A stretch of DNA of 64,000 bases from Closterium sp. Naga37s-1 (GCA_947471745.1 CANJKZ010000463.1:258001-322000); one strand, 5' to 3'. Shown: positions 39,901 to 50,785, counted from the first letter of the stretch. The notes: generated by a model from the letters alone, not told the origin. Program-made: numbers and translations.

Positions 39901-40114
39901 GAGCAGCGCCAGTCGCGGAGTAACGATGTGTGGTGTGTAAACCTTTAGAAGCGCGATTCAATCGATCGGTGCCGCCCGCATATCAGATACGTGCGGGGGG
40001 CTTTCAAGCAGCGGGACTGGGAGATTCCAGTCTTATTCATTGTCGTCGGCGAAGTCGTGGCGCGTTCTGAACGGATTGTTGTTCGAGAACGCTCCGATTG
40101 GGTGCCGTGCTGGC

Positions 40115-41338
40115 TCAGGTGATGGTGAGCGCGCACGGGGACGACGAGATCATGACGTTGCGGACGGGCGCAGTCGGTGGCTGCTGCTGCTGATGCTGAA
40201 CCGTTGGGTTCAGGTTGCGCGGTGGGGGTTGATGCCCCTGGGCTGGACGCGTGTCGTTCCGTGCGACTTGTCGGCCGGACCAGTTGCTCGGATTGGTCTG
40301 ACGAGGGCGAGATCGGAATTTGCATCGATCTGCCAGGTGCCCGAAATTTCTGCAAATCTTGTAGTAAAGGCGTCGCGGCCGTCGCTCCTCCGTGTTGTCG
40401 GCGTAGAAAGTGAGGCGTTCCCTGTCTCGTCGCGGCGCTGGTCGCTGCTGGTCCATATCCCTTTGTTCGGCGAGCAGGGCGGCGCATAGGGCGGCCTCCG
40501 AGATGACCCCCTGTTGTCGGAGAAGCGCCTTGCAGGGCCGCCACTCTGGGCCGAGCCCTTAATGCACGATGTTCACGAAGATTTCTTCGGAACTGTTGCT
40601 TCCCAACTTCGCGATTTGATCGCGTAAGCTCCGACAGCGATTGATGTAGCTGTTGGCCTTCTCCCCTGGGGCCATTATTGTCTCCAGTAGCTGCTGGAGC
40701 AGGCGGCTCGACGAAACCGAGTCCTTCGGTTGGTAAACGCCGTTCAGGTGGCGCCAAGCGTCGAGGGCTGGAGCAGGTGATGTTTTGTATGAGTGAATGT
40801 TTAACTGCTCCGCCGGCGACATATTCCGTAGGAGGACGCCGTACGCCATCAACGACTCGTTATAATACTGCGCCCGGGCGTCAGCAGTATCCTCAACGGG
40901 TCCCGGGTAGCTCCCGTCGAAGTAGTGAAATATCTGTGCGTTTTGTAGTAGCAGTTCCAGCTCGAAGCTCCACGTATAGAAGTCTCTGCCGTCAAAACAC
41001 ACACTTGTCTTTATTTTAGATATGCTCAAAAACCTTGATTGCGCAGAGAGAAGTGCTTCTTCGCTGGGACGGGGATTCTTGGGTGTGGAGCCATTTGTGT
41101 CGAGGGAGAAGGTATGCGGGGCGGTATTTTGGCCGTTTGAGGCCGGTTGAGTGGGTTGGGAAGATGTTCCCGCATCGCCATTCCGCAATGTTTGGAGTTG
41201 TTGCTCCAGGCTTGTGAGTCGCTGAAGCATTTGTGTGAGGGCGGCGGTTCCAATCGTCGTCGTCTCTTCGCTTGTCGCAGCCAGGTTGGTCTGCGCTTCA
41301 GCCGTTAGATTCGTCTGACCACCAGGTCCTCCGGCCAT
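40115..41338 (-). pseudogene. Copia-4 gag
   Basis: The ATG at 41338 (MAGGPGGQTNLTAE) opens the frame after the PBS. Core region DGRDFYTWSFELELLLQNAQ matches Copia-3 gag (NGQDFYTWSFEFELLVQTAG). An in-frame TAA lies at about 40559. The same frame then continues GLGPEW and a zinc knuckle reading YKICRNFGHLADRC: the first Cys of CX2CX4HX4C is Tyr (one transition). The C-terminal part is Pro/Gln/Arg-rich. Overlapping open frames in this span are shadows. Confidence 0.88.
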
Positions 41339-41419
41339 TCTCACACGTGAGCGTGTGCCGGACGCCACTTTCCGTTCGCTGAAGATTTCGGAGGTGGCAG
41401 TGCGAAGGATACCCGAGTC

Positions 41420-41431
41420 GCTCTCATACCA
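41420..41431 (-). promoter_or_regulatory. Copia-4 primer-binding site
   Basis: Minus strand TGGTATGAGAGC directly after the LTR end ...CGCAGCA. Identical to the Copia-3 site. Confidence 0.85.
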
Positions 41432-41650
41432 TGCTGCGATTAGAAGTTGATCGTCCATAGGATCACCTCAGGAAGGTTCGCACATAACTGAGTAGTGGTG
41501 GTGGGCCCTTGACCTCAATAGCAGAGTGGATGTAAAATGCTTGAGATGATTAAAACATGCAAGTACAAAGGTATAAATAAGAGTACAGGAAGGAATACGA
41601 ATCGACCTAGCTAGCCATGTACTCTAAGAGGTACATTCCTTTATTACAGC
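41432..41650 (-). repeat. Copia-4 5' LTR, piece 1
   Basis: Aligns to 34027-34245 of the 3' LTR. At 41651 it passes into Copia-5 gag. Confidence 0.9.
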
Positions 41651-41947
41651 AACTACAGCGTCGTACAGGGCTTTAGCAGTCTTGTGCTGGCCAAAGTGAG
41701 CGCGTTCGGCTAACGGCAGGTGGTTGCGAACGGCTAAGCGAACAGCAGCGACACGGGTAAGCCACTGTGAGCGAGTCGCACTGTCAGCAGTGGTGGAAGG
41801 GGCGAGAGAGGCTCCAGACGTGTGGTCAAACAACGAAACGCTGTCTCTAGAATCGCTCAGTAGGTACAGCTGTGATTCGTCTAGCCACGTATCGAACTGG
41901 ATCGGACGGCCCTCATGATCAAAGGTGAGAACACTGAGAGAAGCCAT
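41651..41947 (-). pseudogene. Copia-5 gag, N-terminal fragment
   Basis: ATG at 41947 (MASLSVLTFDHEGRPIQF), then LYLLSDSRDSVSLFDHTSG and HFGQHKTAKALYDAVVA, where the frame runs into LTR sequence. It retains the HEGRPIQ segment that Copia-2 has lost. Truncated, no function. Confidence 0.88.
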
Positions 41948-42613
41948 AGCGGGCAGAGCAAGGTGGGGCGCGACCAGCAGGGCAGCACGCAGGCAGGGCG
42001 GTGCTCGAGCACTAGGGAAGCGCGCAGTGCAGGGAGAGGCGGCGCACGGCTAGGGAAGAGCGGCACGTGGCCAGCGCAAGGCAGGGCAGCGCGTGGGCAG
42101 GGCAGAGCGGTGCGGCTGCAAGCAGGGCGGCGCACGGGTAGCAGGGCGGCGCGCGGGCAGCAGGGCGTCGGCCAGCAGGGCGGCGCGCAGCAGGGCGGGC
42201 AGCAGCAGGGGGGCGCGGGCAGGGCAGTGCGGGCAGCGGTGCGGCTGCCAGCAGAGCGGTGCGCGGGCAGCAGGGCGGTGCGCGGGCAGCAGGGCGCCGG
42301 CCAGCAGCGCTGCGCGCAGCAGGGCGGGCAGCAGCTGGGCGGTGCAAGCAACAGGGCGGCGCGCAGCAGGGCGGTGCGGGCAGCAGGGCGGCGCGCAGTA
42401 GGACGGTGCGGGCAGCAGGGCGGCTCAGCGCGGGCAGGGCAGGGCGGCTCAGCGCAGGCAGCGCCGGCCAGCAGGGCTGCGCGCAGCAGGGCGGGCAGCA
42501 ACAGGGCGGCGTGCGGGCTGCAAAGGGCGGCGTGGCGGCCAGCAGGGCGGCGCGCGGGCAAGGCAGGGCAGCGTGCGACTGGCATGGCAGCGCGACTAGT
42601 GGGGCAGTGCTAT
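41948..42613 (-). repeat. Copia-5 leader tandem array
   Basis: Degenerate units of about 19-21 bp built on GCAGCAGGGCGGCGCGCGGG (plus strand). Related in theme but not in register to the Copia-2 array. Confidence 0.85.
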
Positions 42614-42664
42614 TCGGTGGGCCCTAAAAAAAACGGTCCTAGAACAGGACCTGCTCTGAAACCA
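42614..42664 (-). promoter_or_regulatory. Copia-5 PBS, hairpin and GGGCCCACC module
   Basis: Minus strand TGGTTTCAGAGC, GGTCCT-GTTCT-AGGACC (6-bp stem), oligo-T, GGGCCCACC beginning 40 nt after the first PBS base. Confidence 0.82.
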
Positions 42665-42795
42665 TGTCAGAATACTGAACGAGAATGAATGAACTATGAA
42701 TGGGTTGGGTACAAGTAATAACCATAATTGGGTTGTACCCCTTATAGGCTACCCCACTAAAGCTTACACAATGTAAGCACTATAACATTTTGACA
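42665..42795 (-). repeat. Copia-5 LTR
   Basis: 131 bp, minus strand TGTCAAAATGTTATAGTGC to TTCTGACA. Confidence 0.9.
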
Positions 42796-43133
42796 GTGGT
42801 GGTGGGCCCTTGATCTCAATATCAGAGTGGATGTAAAATGCTTGAGATGATTAAAACATGCAAGTACAAATGTATAAATAAGAGTACAGGAAGGAATACG
42901 AATCGACCTAGCTAGCCATGTACTATAAGGGGTACATTCCCTTAGTACAGCGAAATCCAACAGTGCGACTCCAGACAGTTACGAAATTGTCCGGGCAGAA
43001 TCCTCGCCACTGCTGCTGCCTGATGCTGTCTGCCCGACATTCCAGATCCTTTTCGCAACCGTACGACAATTCTTGTCACTTCCGCCTTTTCGTCTTCAGC
43101 TTCGGTAGTGCATGTTTCGATTGTTGCGGTAAG
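42796..43133 (-). repeat. Copia-4 5' LTR, piece 2
   Basis: Aligns to 34090-34426 of the 3' LTR, so its first 156 bp repeat the end of piece 1. Interrupted at 43133 by Copia-6 (TSD GTAAG). Confidence 0.9.
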
Positions 43134-43295
43134 TGTGAGAATAGCAGGCGAGAATAAGGTGACTAGGAAAGGGGGAGGGGTACAAGTAGAATGTCGAGAG
43201 AAATTATGTACCCCCTAAGGCTAAACCCACTATAGCCTAGATAACTGTAAACACATAAACTAAGCCTACATATAACTAAGCATATATGTTTGACA
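43134..43295 (-). repeat. Copia-6 3' LTR
   Basis: 162 bp, minus strand TGTCAAACATATATGC to CTATTCTCACA. Paired with 52777-52938. The adjacent TATGGGGGTG on the minus strand is the likely polypurine tract. Confidence 0.94.
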
Positions 43296-43480
43296 CACCC
43301 CCATAGGCGAAGTGGGGGATAGCCAGAACAAGCAATGGTCACAAGACCAGTCAAGAGAAGGAACAAAGCAAAGCACGCTCAGGGTGGATCACAAAGTCAC
43401 CACACAGTCCGAGCACAAGCAAAAGGGCCACAAGGCCAGTTCACATGCAGAGTTATATAAAGAGAACAAACAATACAGTG
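43296..43480 (-). other. Copia-6 3' untranslated block
   Basis: Matches the Copia-1 block 8830-9018, including the TTTATATAACTC run and the GTGATCCACCCTGAGC segment. Confidence 0.7.
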
Positions 43481-43481
43481 A

Positions 43482-46400
43482 TCATACCCTAACAAGTGCA
43501 AGCATGCAGGTATATATATAGATCACAGTACAGGCAGAGTCAGGCAGTAAGTGAGGCAAAGTAGGCACAAGGCCTAACACAGTAACAAAGCGCTGATGGT
43601 CACCAGGCGGAAGTGCCTTGGTGAAGACATCAGCAGTGTTGGCCCGAGTGGCCACGTACGCTAGACGAAGCTGACCACGCTGCTGCAACTCTCGACCAAG
43701 GAAGTATCGCAGAGCGATGTGCTTTGTTCTGTGCTCCAGTCTGTGCTCCTAACACAAGGCTATCATGGCCTTGTTGTCTACGTACAGGACTGGAGGCGAA
43801 CGAGGCTGCTCTCCCAAGTCGGTCAGCAAGTAGGTGAGCCAGCGTAGCTCCTGAGCAGCCATGGCTCCGACGTAGATCTCAGCCTCACAGCTGGAGCTGA
43901 GAACTGCAAACGGGCGGGTAGACCGCCAAGAAACAGAGCCGGACCCAAGGCTGAAGGTGTAACCCTGCGACGACCGCTGCGTAGCTGAGTCGTCAACCCA
44001 GGAGGCGTCTGCGTGACCAGTGAGGACAACAGGACCCCGTCCTCCAAGCACAAGCCCCATGCCCGACGTACTGCACAGGTAACGCAGTACCCTCTTCGCA
44101 GCATCCCAGTGCACCTTTCGGTGCCTACCGGGAGCCACGTAGCGAGCCAGAAGGCTGAGAGGGTATGCGAGGTCAGGTCGTGTGCAAGTCATCAAGTACA
44201 TGAGGCAACCCACAAGCTCTGGGTACGGACCACTCGGCTCTACGGACTCGTCCGAAGGTGGAGCTGAGAGCGAGTGGCTGGTAGACAGAGGAGTGAGCTG
44301 TGGCGAGGAGTACTGGAAGCCGAAGCGCTGAAGGACCTGGTGCACCATGTGTGACTGAGTAAGTGTGATGGTGCGCCGTGCTCTGTCCCGGGTGATCTGC
44401 AGGCCAAGATAGCTGCGCAGTTCACCCAGGTCAGTGCAGGTATGTCTCTTATGCAGCTCGGACTTCACTAGGGTCAGTGCCTCAGTGTCAGCCGTGGCAA
44501 AGACGAGGTCGTCGACGTACACTAGGACGTAGAAAGGCGGCAGCGAGGTGTCGGTGCGTAGAAACAGCGATGGGTCTGCTGTAGAAGGAACAAACCCAAG
44601 AGCCGCAAGTGTAGTCCTCAGTGTGTCGTGCCACTCGCGAGGCGCTTGGCGGAGACCGTAGACTGGCCGGCGGAGGCTCCACTGGGTACCTGTAGGAAAC
44701 GACCCAGTGAAACCAGGTGGTCGGCCCAGCCAGATCTCCTCGTGCAGGCTGCCCTGCAGGAAGGCTGTACTGAAGTCCAGGGAGTGTAACTCGTAGTCAC
44801 GCTGAGCAGCTACGTGCAGCAACACCCAAAGAGTAGTCATCTTCGGGGTGGGGGAGAAGGTCTGGAAGTAGTCAATTCCCTGTCGCTGACTGAAACCTCG
44901 AGCAACGTAACGTGCCTTGAAGGCAGGCGGAGAACCCGGCGGCCGCTTCACCCTCAAGATCCACATGCCATCGACTATGTTCACCCCAGGTGGGGGAACC
45001 TCGTCGACGTAAGTGCCTGTGGACTTCCAAGATGCCATCTCGGCATCCATAGCTGCCTGCCACTGAGAGGAGTAAGGACCCGTAATCGCGTCTGCGTAAG
45101 AGCACGGGGTTGGGATGTCTGGAGCATCCGGGTCTCCTTCAGGGGCAAGCAGCAAGGAAGCGAAACGAGGTACAGCAGCTGCAAGACACTCAAAGTCCTC
45201 CAGCCTGTCCTCAAGGACGTCCGTGCCAAGAGCACACTCACCCCCGACGGACGGAGGACTGGCTGACACAGACTCAGCAACTAGAGTAGAGGCGTAGTCA
45301 AGACGGCAGGCAGCAGCAAAGTCAAGCAGCTCAGCAACGAGAGCAGAAGCAGCAGCAGACTCAAAGGAAGGGTCAGTGACAGCAGTGGCAAGGTGACGAG
45401 CGATAGTGGGACTGGCAGCACGCGCTCGGTCAAACTCAGGGTCAGGGGCCTCAGGAAGAGAGGATTCAGGAGGAGCAGGCAGAGGAACACGCAGTGGAAC
45501 AGAGGAAGGACGGAGTGTCATAGTGTGCGTGCCCGGGACAGGAGGAGGACGCGAACGAGGAGCGCGACGAGCAGTGCGAACAGGCGAGACAGGACAAGAC
45601 GCAGGCTCACGACGCTCTGTAAGACCTCCAGACCGCTCAGTGTAAGGAGAGGGAACAGGCACTGGGAAGGCTGGCTGTAACGGCGGCTGCGACTGGTCAG
45701 GCGGTGGACAGAGGAAGGGAGGAGGAAGACCAGTAGATGACGGGACACCAAGAACCTGCTGAAGCAGGGGAACGAAGTACGGGCGCGGCCGCACAGTGCC
45801 TCCAGCACCTCCAGCTCCAGGGTCAACAGCTCCAGCCCCTGCAGCTCCAACGCCTCCTGCGCTAGGGCCTCCAACTCCAGCCACACCAGCTCCAGTGCCT
45901 CCGGCGCCAGCTGCTCCAGGCTCCGTAGGGTCTCCAGCTCCAGTAGTAACAGCAGCACCTCCAGCTCCAGCGTCTCCAGGCTCGCCAGCCACAGGAGCTC
46001 CACTCCGACGGTGTGGGCGCTGAACAAGCCACTCACGCAGCTGCTGCGAGGACAGTCGCGGTGAAGCACCAGCAGGACCTCCAGACGAAGCAGCACCCCG
46101 AGGCTCAGCACCCCCAGACTCCGCACCCTCCGACTCAGCACCCCCAGGCTCCGCACCCTCCGACTCAGCAACCCCAGGCTCAACACCCTCAGGCTCAGCA
46201 CCCCAAGACCCAGCACCCTCAGACCCCGCACCCCCCGGCTCCGCACCCCCAGACGCAGCACCCCCAGACGCAGCACCTGGAGCAGCACCTGAGACGACAG
46301 CTACCTGAACAGGCGCAGTACCAGGGAGAGGGTCTACCTGAGACACTCCCGAGGGAGCAGGACCCTGGGGCGGAAGGGGGTCTACCGGAGGTGGACCGGG

Positions 46401-46499
46401 AGCAAGGAAGAGCGGCGGGGGCGGGGAAGGGGCAGAGCGGTAGGGGAAGAGACGGTAGAAGGGAACCGACTCGTCGAAGGTGACGTCCTGAGAAGGGAG
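43482..46499 (-). pseudogene. Copia-6 pol, downstream part (linker, RT, RNase H)
   Basis: In the same frame as the upstream part once N2 is removed. It begins in the C-terminal integrase region, crosses a Gly/Ala/Glu/Pro repeat linker (AEPGGAESEGAESGGAEPRG type), then RT: DGMWILRVKRPPGSPP, SLDFSTAFLQGSLHEEI, YVDDLVFATADTEAL. RNase H: GHADASWVDDSATQRSS, CEAEIYVGAMAAQE, VDNKAMIALC. A TAG at 43749 follows IALC, where Copia-1 has CAG. The tail (QQRGQLRLAYVATRANTADV) resumes in frame and has lost four bases near the normal stop. Confidence 0.92.
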
Positions 46500-46640
46500 T
46501 GTCAGAATGTTATGTTTTGTCTAGCCTGCAGTGGGGTACTCAATAGTGAGTACAGCCCAATTTAGGGTTTGCTATATGTACTCAACTGCTTGCTAGTGAA
46601 ACCCCTCTTTCTCATTTCTAACTTCCTTTGGTTTCCAACA
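46500..46640 (+). repeat. N2 5' LTR
   Basis: 141 bp, TGTCAGAATGTTATG to GTTTCCAACA, identical to 47901-48041. Confidence 0.95.
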
Positions 46641-46692
46641 TGGAATCAGAGCAGGTCGACCCTCACGGGTCGATCCTGTGGATGGGCCCACC
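46641..46692 (+). promoter_or_regulatory. N2 PBS, hairpin and GGGCCCACC module
   Basis: TGGAATCAGAGC, then TCGACCC-TCAC-GGGTCGA (7-bp stem, 4-nt loop), then GGGCCCACC, whose GGGCCC begins 43 nt after the first PBS base. Confidence 0.85.
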
Positions 46693-46719
46693 CAATGCTT
46701 CCGCTGCTTCTACTCTGTC

Positions 46720-46980
46720 CATCGCGCGCCCGAGGCGCGCACTGCCTGCTTGCCGCGCGCCCGTGGCGCGCGGCAATTTTTCTTCCCACCGCGCGCTTCG
46801 AGCGCGCGGCGGTTTTCTGCCTGCTTGCCTGTCATGCGCCCCGCTGGCGCGCGACGGAGCCCTGCCCGTCGTACGCCCCGTCGTGCGCGACGGTGCAAAG
46901 CCCGTCGTGCGCCCCGTGGCGCGTGACGGTGCACAGCCCGTCGTGCGCCCCGAGACGCGCGGCGGGTTTCGTCGCCTGTC
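46720..46980 (+). repeat. N2 GC palindrome array
   Basis: At least six GCGCGCCCGAGGCGCGC-like palindromes (near 46723, 46757, 46788, 46834, 46869-46920, 46944). The loop varies (CGAG, CGTG, TTCGAG) while arms stay self-complementary. Open on the plus strand as RDGA.PVVRPV repeats, which I regard as incidental. Confidence 0.75.
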
Positions 46981-47480
46981 GCGGCGACCTGGGGGGCCTG
47001 TTGCGGCCCCGTCCCGGACCTGCCCCGGCCCCGAATCTGCCCCGGCCCTGCTCCTGCACTGTCGCAGCCCGGCCCCGACCCTGCCCCGGCTCTGCCCCGG
47101 CCCAATTCCCGTCGCCTGTCGAGGCGACCCTGGGGGGGGCCGCGACTGCGGGGGGCACGCGTCGGCCCCTCCTGTCTTCGTCGCGGCCCTCCCCCCCCCG
47201 TACCCTCCCTACCCGCCTTCTACGGCCCTACCCTGTGTTAGGGTTTGGGGGTGGCGAGTGGGGGGTGGCGGGTGTGTGGCATCACCTGCTCCTCCTCCTC
47301 CTCCGTCTCCCACTGCTGCAGCTGCCGCTGAGGGGGGTGGATGTGTGGGAGACAATGGAGTGGTGCTAGGGGGTGGAGTGTGAGCAGTGTTAGAGGTGTA
47401 GCAGGGGGTGTGTGAAAGGGGGGTGGGACAGTTTGGGGGAGGTTGAAGGGAGGTAGCTGTCGTGTCGCTAGCAGCGCCAG

Positions 47481-47644
47481 TAGTCCGGAGGCTACAATCT
47501 CCGGTAGCCCAGCGAGTAAGTAGTCCGGAGGCTACAATCTCCGGTCGCCAGCTGCGCCAGTCGCCCGTGGGTCCGTTGCTCCTGCAGCTCAGAGTTAGTC
47601 GCGGAGCCAGTTACTCCAGTAGTCCGGAGGCTACAATCTCCGGT
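47481..47644 (+). repeat. Three 25-bp hairpin repeats in N2
   Basis: TAGTCCGGAGGCTACAATCT plus CCGGT at 47481-47505, 47521-47545 and 47620-47644. Each contains CCGGAG-GCTACAAT-CTCCGG: a 6-bp perfect stem with an 8-nt loop. Confidence 0.9.
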
Positions 47645-47900
47645 AGCCACAGTGCGTGCCGCTCCTGTTGCCCGTGTGTCTGCAGCTTCAGCCGTTGCCT
47701 CCTCTCTCCTTTCCTATCAGTCTAGCCTCCTCCTCCTCACTTGCCCTCTGTGAGTGCCTCTAGCTTTGCTTATATTTGTAAACTATAAACTGCTGCTGCT
47801 TGTACTTGTGCTCAGAATGTGTGGTGACATTGTGATCCACCCTGAGCTTGTTTTGCTTTTCTTGTTGTGCTGATTACACCCCACTTTGGCTATGGGGGTG

Positions 47901-48041
47901 TGTCAGAATGTTATGTTTTGTCTAGCCTGCAGTGGGGTACTCAATAGTGAGTACAGCCCAATTTAGGGTTTGCTATATGTACTCAACTGCTTGCTAGTGA
48001 AACCCCTCTTTCTCATTTCTAACTTCCTTTGGTTTCCAACA
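47901..48041 (+). repeat. N2 3' LTR
   Basis: 141 bp, identical to 46500-46640. Confidence 0.95.
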
Positions 48042-50785
48042 GGGAGGACACGGCGCGAGGTGGGGTGGTAAAACTGCCAGCCAGGCGCGTCAGGGACAAA
48101 GCCAAGGAAGACGCAGGGAATGGCGCGGGCGGAGAGCTTGTCCGCGGACGTATCGCGAACAAAGGCACGAGAACCCCAGACCCGGAACACCGACGCATCG
48201 CCAACCTTCCCCGTCCAATGCAGTATGGGCGAGGTCTCCGGCAAGGAGACACGGGGCCAACGGTTGAGCTGATGCGCAGCGTACCGGACTGCAAACGGCC
48301 ACAGAAAATGGGGAGCGGTCGCATGGATCATGGAGGTACGAGCGACCTCCATGACTAAGCCAATGCGGCTCTCAGCAATCCCATTTTGCTGAGGGCAATC
48401 CGGAAGCGTGAACGACTGGAGAATGCCCTCCCCACGACAAAAGTCCCGCAAGAGGTCGGAGGAGAACTCACCACCTCTGTCAGAGTGCAGATGCAGGACA
48501 GGAAGGTCCTGGCCGAACCGCTCGCGCAGCTGGAGACGAACTGTGCGGATCCAAGGGATCAAGACAGCAGCGACTTCACCCTTGGTGCGCAAGGGGAAGA
48601 CTGTGGTGTATTACGTGTAGTCGTCAACTACCAGCAGAAAGTAGCGCTCGCGGCCCTGTCCACTGATGCGGGCTGGGCCCCACACGTCCATGTGGAGGGT
48701 CTGCAGGGGAGCAGTCGTCGGGGGAAACGAGGAGGAGTGAGGAGCGGCGCGCTGCCGCCCCTCGACGCAAGGAAGACAGGGCGGGGCAGGCGAGAGCTGT
48801 AAGGGAGGCAGAGACCTGGGGAGACCAGAGACAAGGAGACAGGAGTGCATGCCACGAAGGCGTGGGAGGGAGGGGTGACCCAGGCGGTGGTGCCAAAGAA
48901 GAGTCTGGTGCGACAGAAGGCGACACGAGCAAGAGGCGGCTACCTGACCTGACGCGGACACCTGAGCAGATGCAGCGACCTGAGGAGGCTCAGTAGCCAG
49001 TGTGTACAGACTCGACCCTGGCCGACGAGTGAACGTAGCCAGGTGACGCCCCGTCCGTGTGCACGTGCAGATCGACACACGCTGACCCCCAGGAGTGGTG
49101 GTAGTGACCATCGCATCCTGAAGGGCAGCGGTACTCACCAAGTTCGTAGAGAACGAGGGGAGGTGAAGACCTGACAGTGAGCCGGACGGAACCGCCGGAC
49201 ACGGGAGGACAGTGGAGGAACTGGCAACGTCCGGGCCCCCAGAGGGGTCAGCCAGTCTGACCGGAACAGGTGCAGAAAGAGGAGTGAGAGTGGTGCTGTC
49301 ACGAAAGAAACAGCGCGAGGCGCCGGAGTCCAACGTGAAGGTGTGCAGGGCCTCAGCAGGCGCAGTACCAGGGGGAGTACCAGACGCACTAGCACCTAGA
49401 GCAGCAGCGGCTGTACCTGGGTCAGGCGGCACACTCCAGTAACAGTCACCCTCAGCACTAAAAGACAAAGCATACATGGCAGAGATAATAACATCAAAGT
49501 CTAGGTCAAAGATAGCAACTCCCGACCTAAGCAACTCCGCCCAGCGAGGGCGCTCGACGTCATCACCAAACTCAGTGCGCCAGGTGTCGTCAAGGCGGGC
49601 AAAGCAGCGGCGCTCAGTGTGAAACCTCCCGCATGTCCTGCCCGCACGGGCACCCGTGCGAATGACATACGGGCAGGTCTCATTACCCTCACCCGCCCCA
49701 CGCGGAACCAACCACTCACGGAGCTGCTGGGGCGTCTGAGTCTCGCTCCGACGCTGCTGCTGCTGGCCCCGACCACCACCAGGGCCTCCACGCTGAGGTC
49801 CAGACCGACCACCATTGGTCCCACCGCCTCCACTGCCGCCACTCCCTCCGCTGCCTCCACCGCCGCCACCAGAGCCTCCACCTCCGCCACCGGTCCCACC
49901 ACCGCCACCACCTCCACCGCCTCCGCCTCCTCTACCGATGCCCCCACTGCCACGCCCACTGCCACCTCCACCACCACCGCTGCCTCCTCCACTACCCCGG
50001 CCACCCTTGCCCTTGCTGTTGCGGCGCTTCGTACTAGTCGAAGCAGCACCGACGTCCTCAGGAACAGAGACGTCTGCAGCAGCAGCAGAGGCGAAGGAGG
50101 AGGAAAAGGGGGAGGGGGAGCACCCCTCAAAGAAGGGTGAGCGCGGGGTGCCACGAGCAGCACCTACAGCAACTGCACTAGTCTCAGCTGCGAGGAGATG
50201 CTGCTCGAGGAGGTCAACAGTGAGGGAAGTGGAGTCGAGGGTGAGGAAGTGGTCCCTGACAGAGCGAAGGGAGTCAGGGAGGCGAGTGACTATGAAGTAG
50301 AGGGTGATGAACATGGGGGGCTGGTTCGTGGGAAGGAACTCAGCAGAGACGGTAGCGCGGTAGCGAGCGTCGCTAGTGCGCAGGTGGGTAACCAGGTCCG
50401 CTACTGTGGCAAAAGCCGACAGCTCAGGGAACAGGTAGGGGAGTAGCAGCCTGCCAATAGCAGCAGTGGCAGGGGAGGAGTAGTGAGCAACGACAGCGTC
50501 GTACAAGGCCTGTGCTGTCCTGTGCTCGCCAAAGTGAGCACATTCGGTTGCGGGCAGGAGGTTGCGAATGGCCAAGCGGGCAGTAGCGTCACGAGACAGC
50601 CACTGGGAACGAGGCAAAACGTCAGCTGTGGCGGGAGGGGCTGGAGAAGCACCGGACACGTGGTCAAACAGTGAGACACTGTCCCGACTGTCGCTCAGTA
50701 GGTACAGTTGCAGATCGTCGTGCCACGTGTCAAATGCTACAGGTCTGCCCTCCGGGTCGAACGGGAGAACTCGAAGCGACGCCAT
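48042..50785 (-). pseudogene. Copia-6 gag and pol, upstream part
   Basis: The ATG at 50785 (MASLRVLPFDPEGRPVAF) starts gag; the frame is also open upstream into the leader repeats. Gag core (HLRTSDARYRA, TRLPDSLRSVRDHFL), poly-Gly tract, CPYVIRTGARAGRTCGRFHTERRC, protease FTLDSGASRCFF, integrase zinc domain (HHRLGHPSLPRLR ... CLPC), and core (MDVWGP; after a TAA stop at 48611-48613, HSDRGGEF and QQNGIAESR). The frame then continues to the N2 junction. The TAA replaces the Arg codon of DDYTRYTT in Copia-1. Gag and pol share one frame here, which shows that the frameshifts in the sister copies are mutations. Confidence 0.93.

Larger units (their letters stand above)
41651..42795 (-). mobile_element. 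Copia-5: 5' fragment of a family-1 element
   Basis: Minus strand: LTR (42795-42665, 131 bp), PBS TGGTTTCAGAGC, hairpin plus GGGCCCACC, repeat leader, and the first about 99 codons of gag, which end at 41651 against Copia-4 LTR sequence. The rest of the element is absent. It is flanked by a 156-bp direct duplication of Copia-4 LTR (41495-41650 and 42796-42950) rather than a 5-bp TSD. Confidence 0.88.
46500..48041 (+). mobile_element. N2: non-autonomous LTR element with identical LTRs
   Basis: 1542 bp, 141-bp LTRs (46500-46640, 47901-48041) with no difference that I can find, TSD GGGAG (46495-46499, 48042-48046), PBS TGGAATCAGAGC, and the polypurine-like TATGGGGGTG. No coding domain. It carries palindromes after the PBS, three copies of a CCGGAG/CTCCGG hairpin, a 24-bp block shared with N1, and a 3' block (47800-47900) shared with the family-1 3' UTR. 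Very recent, inside Copia-6 integrase. Confidence 0.95.
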
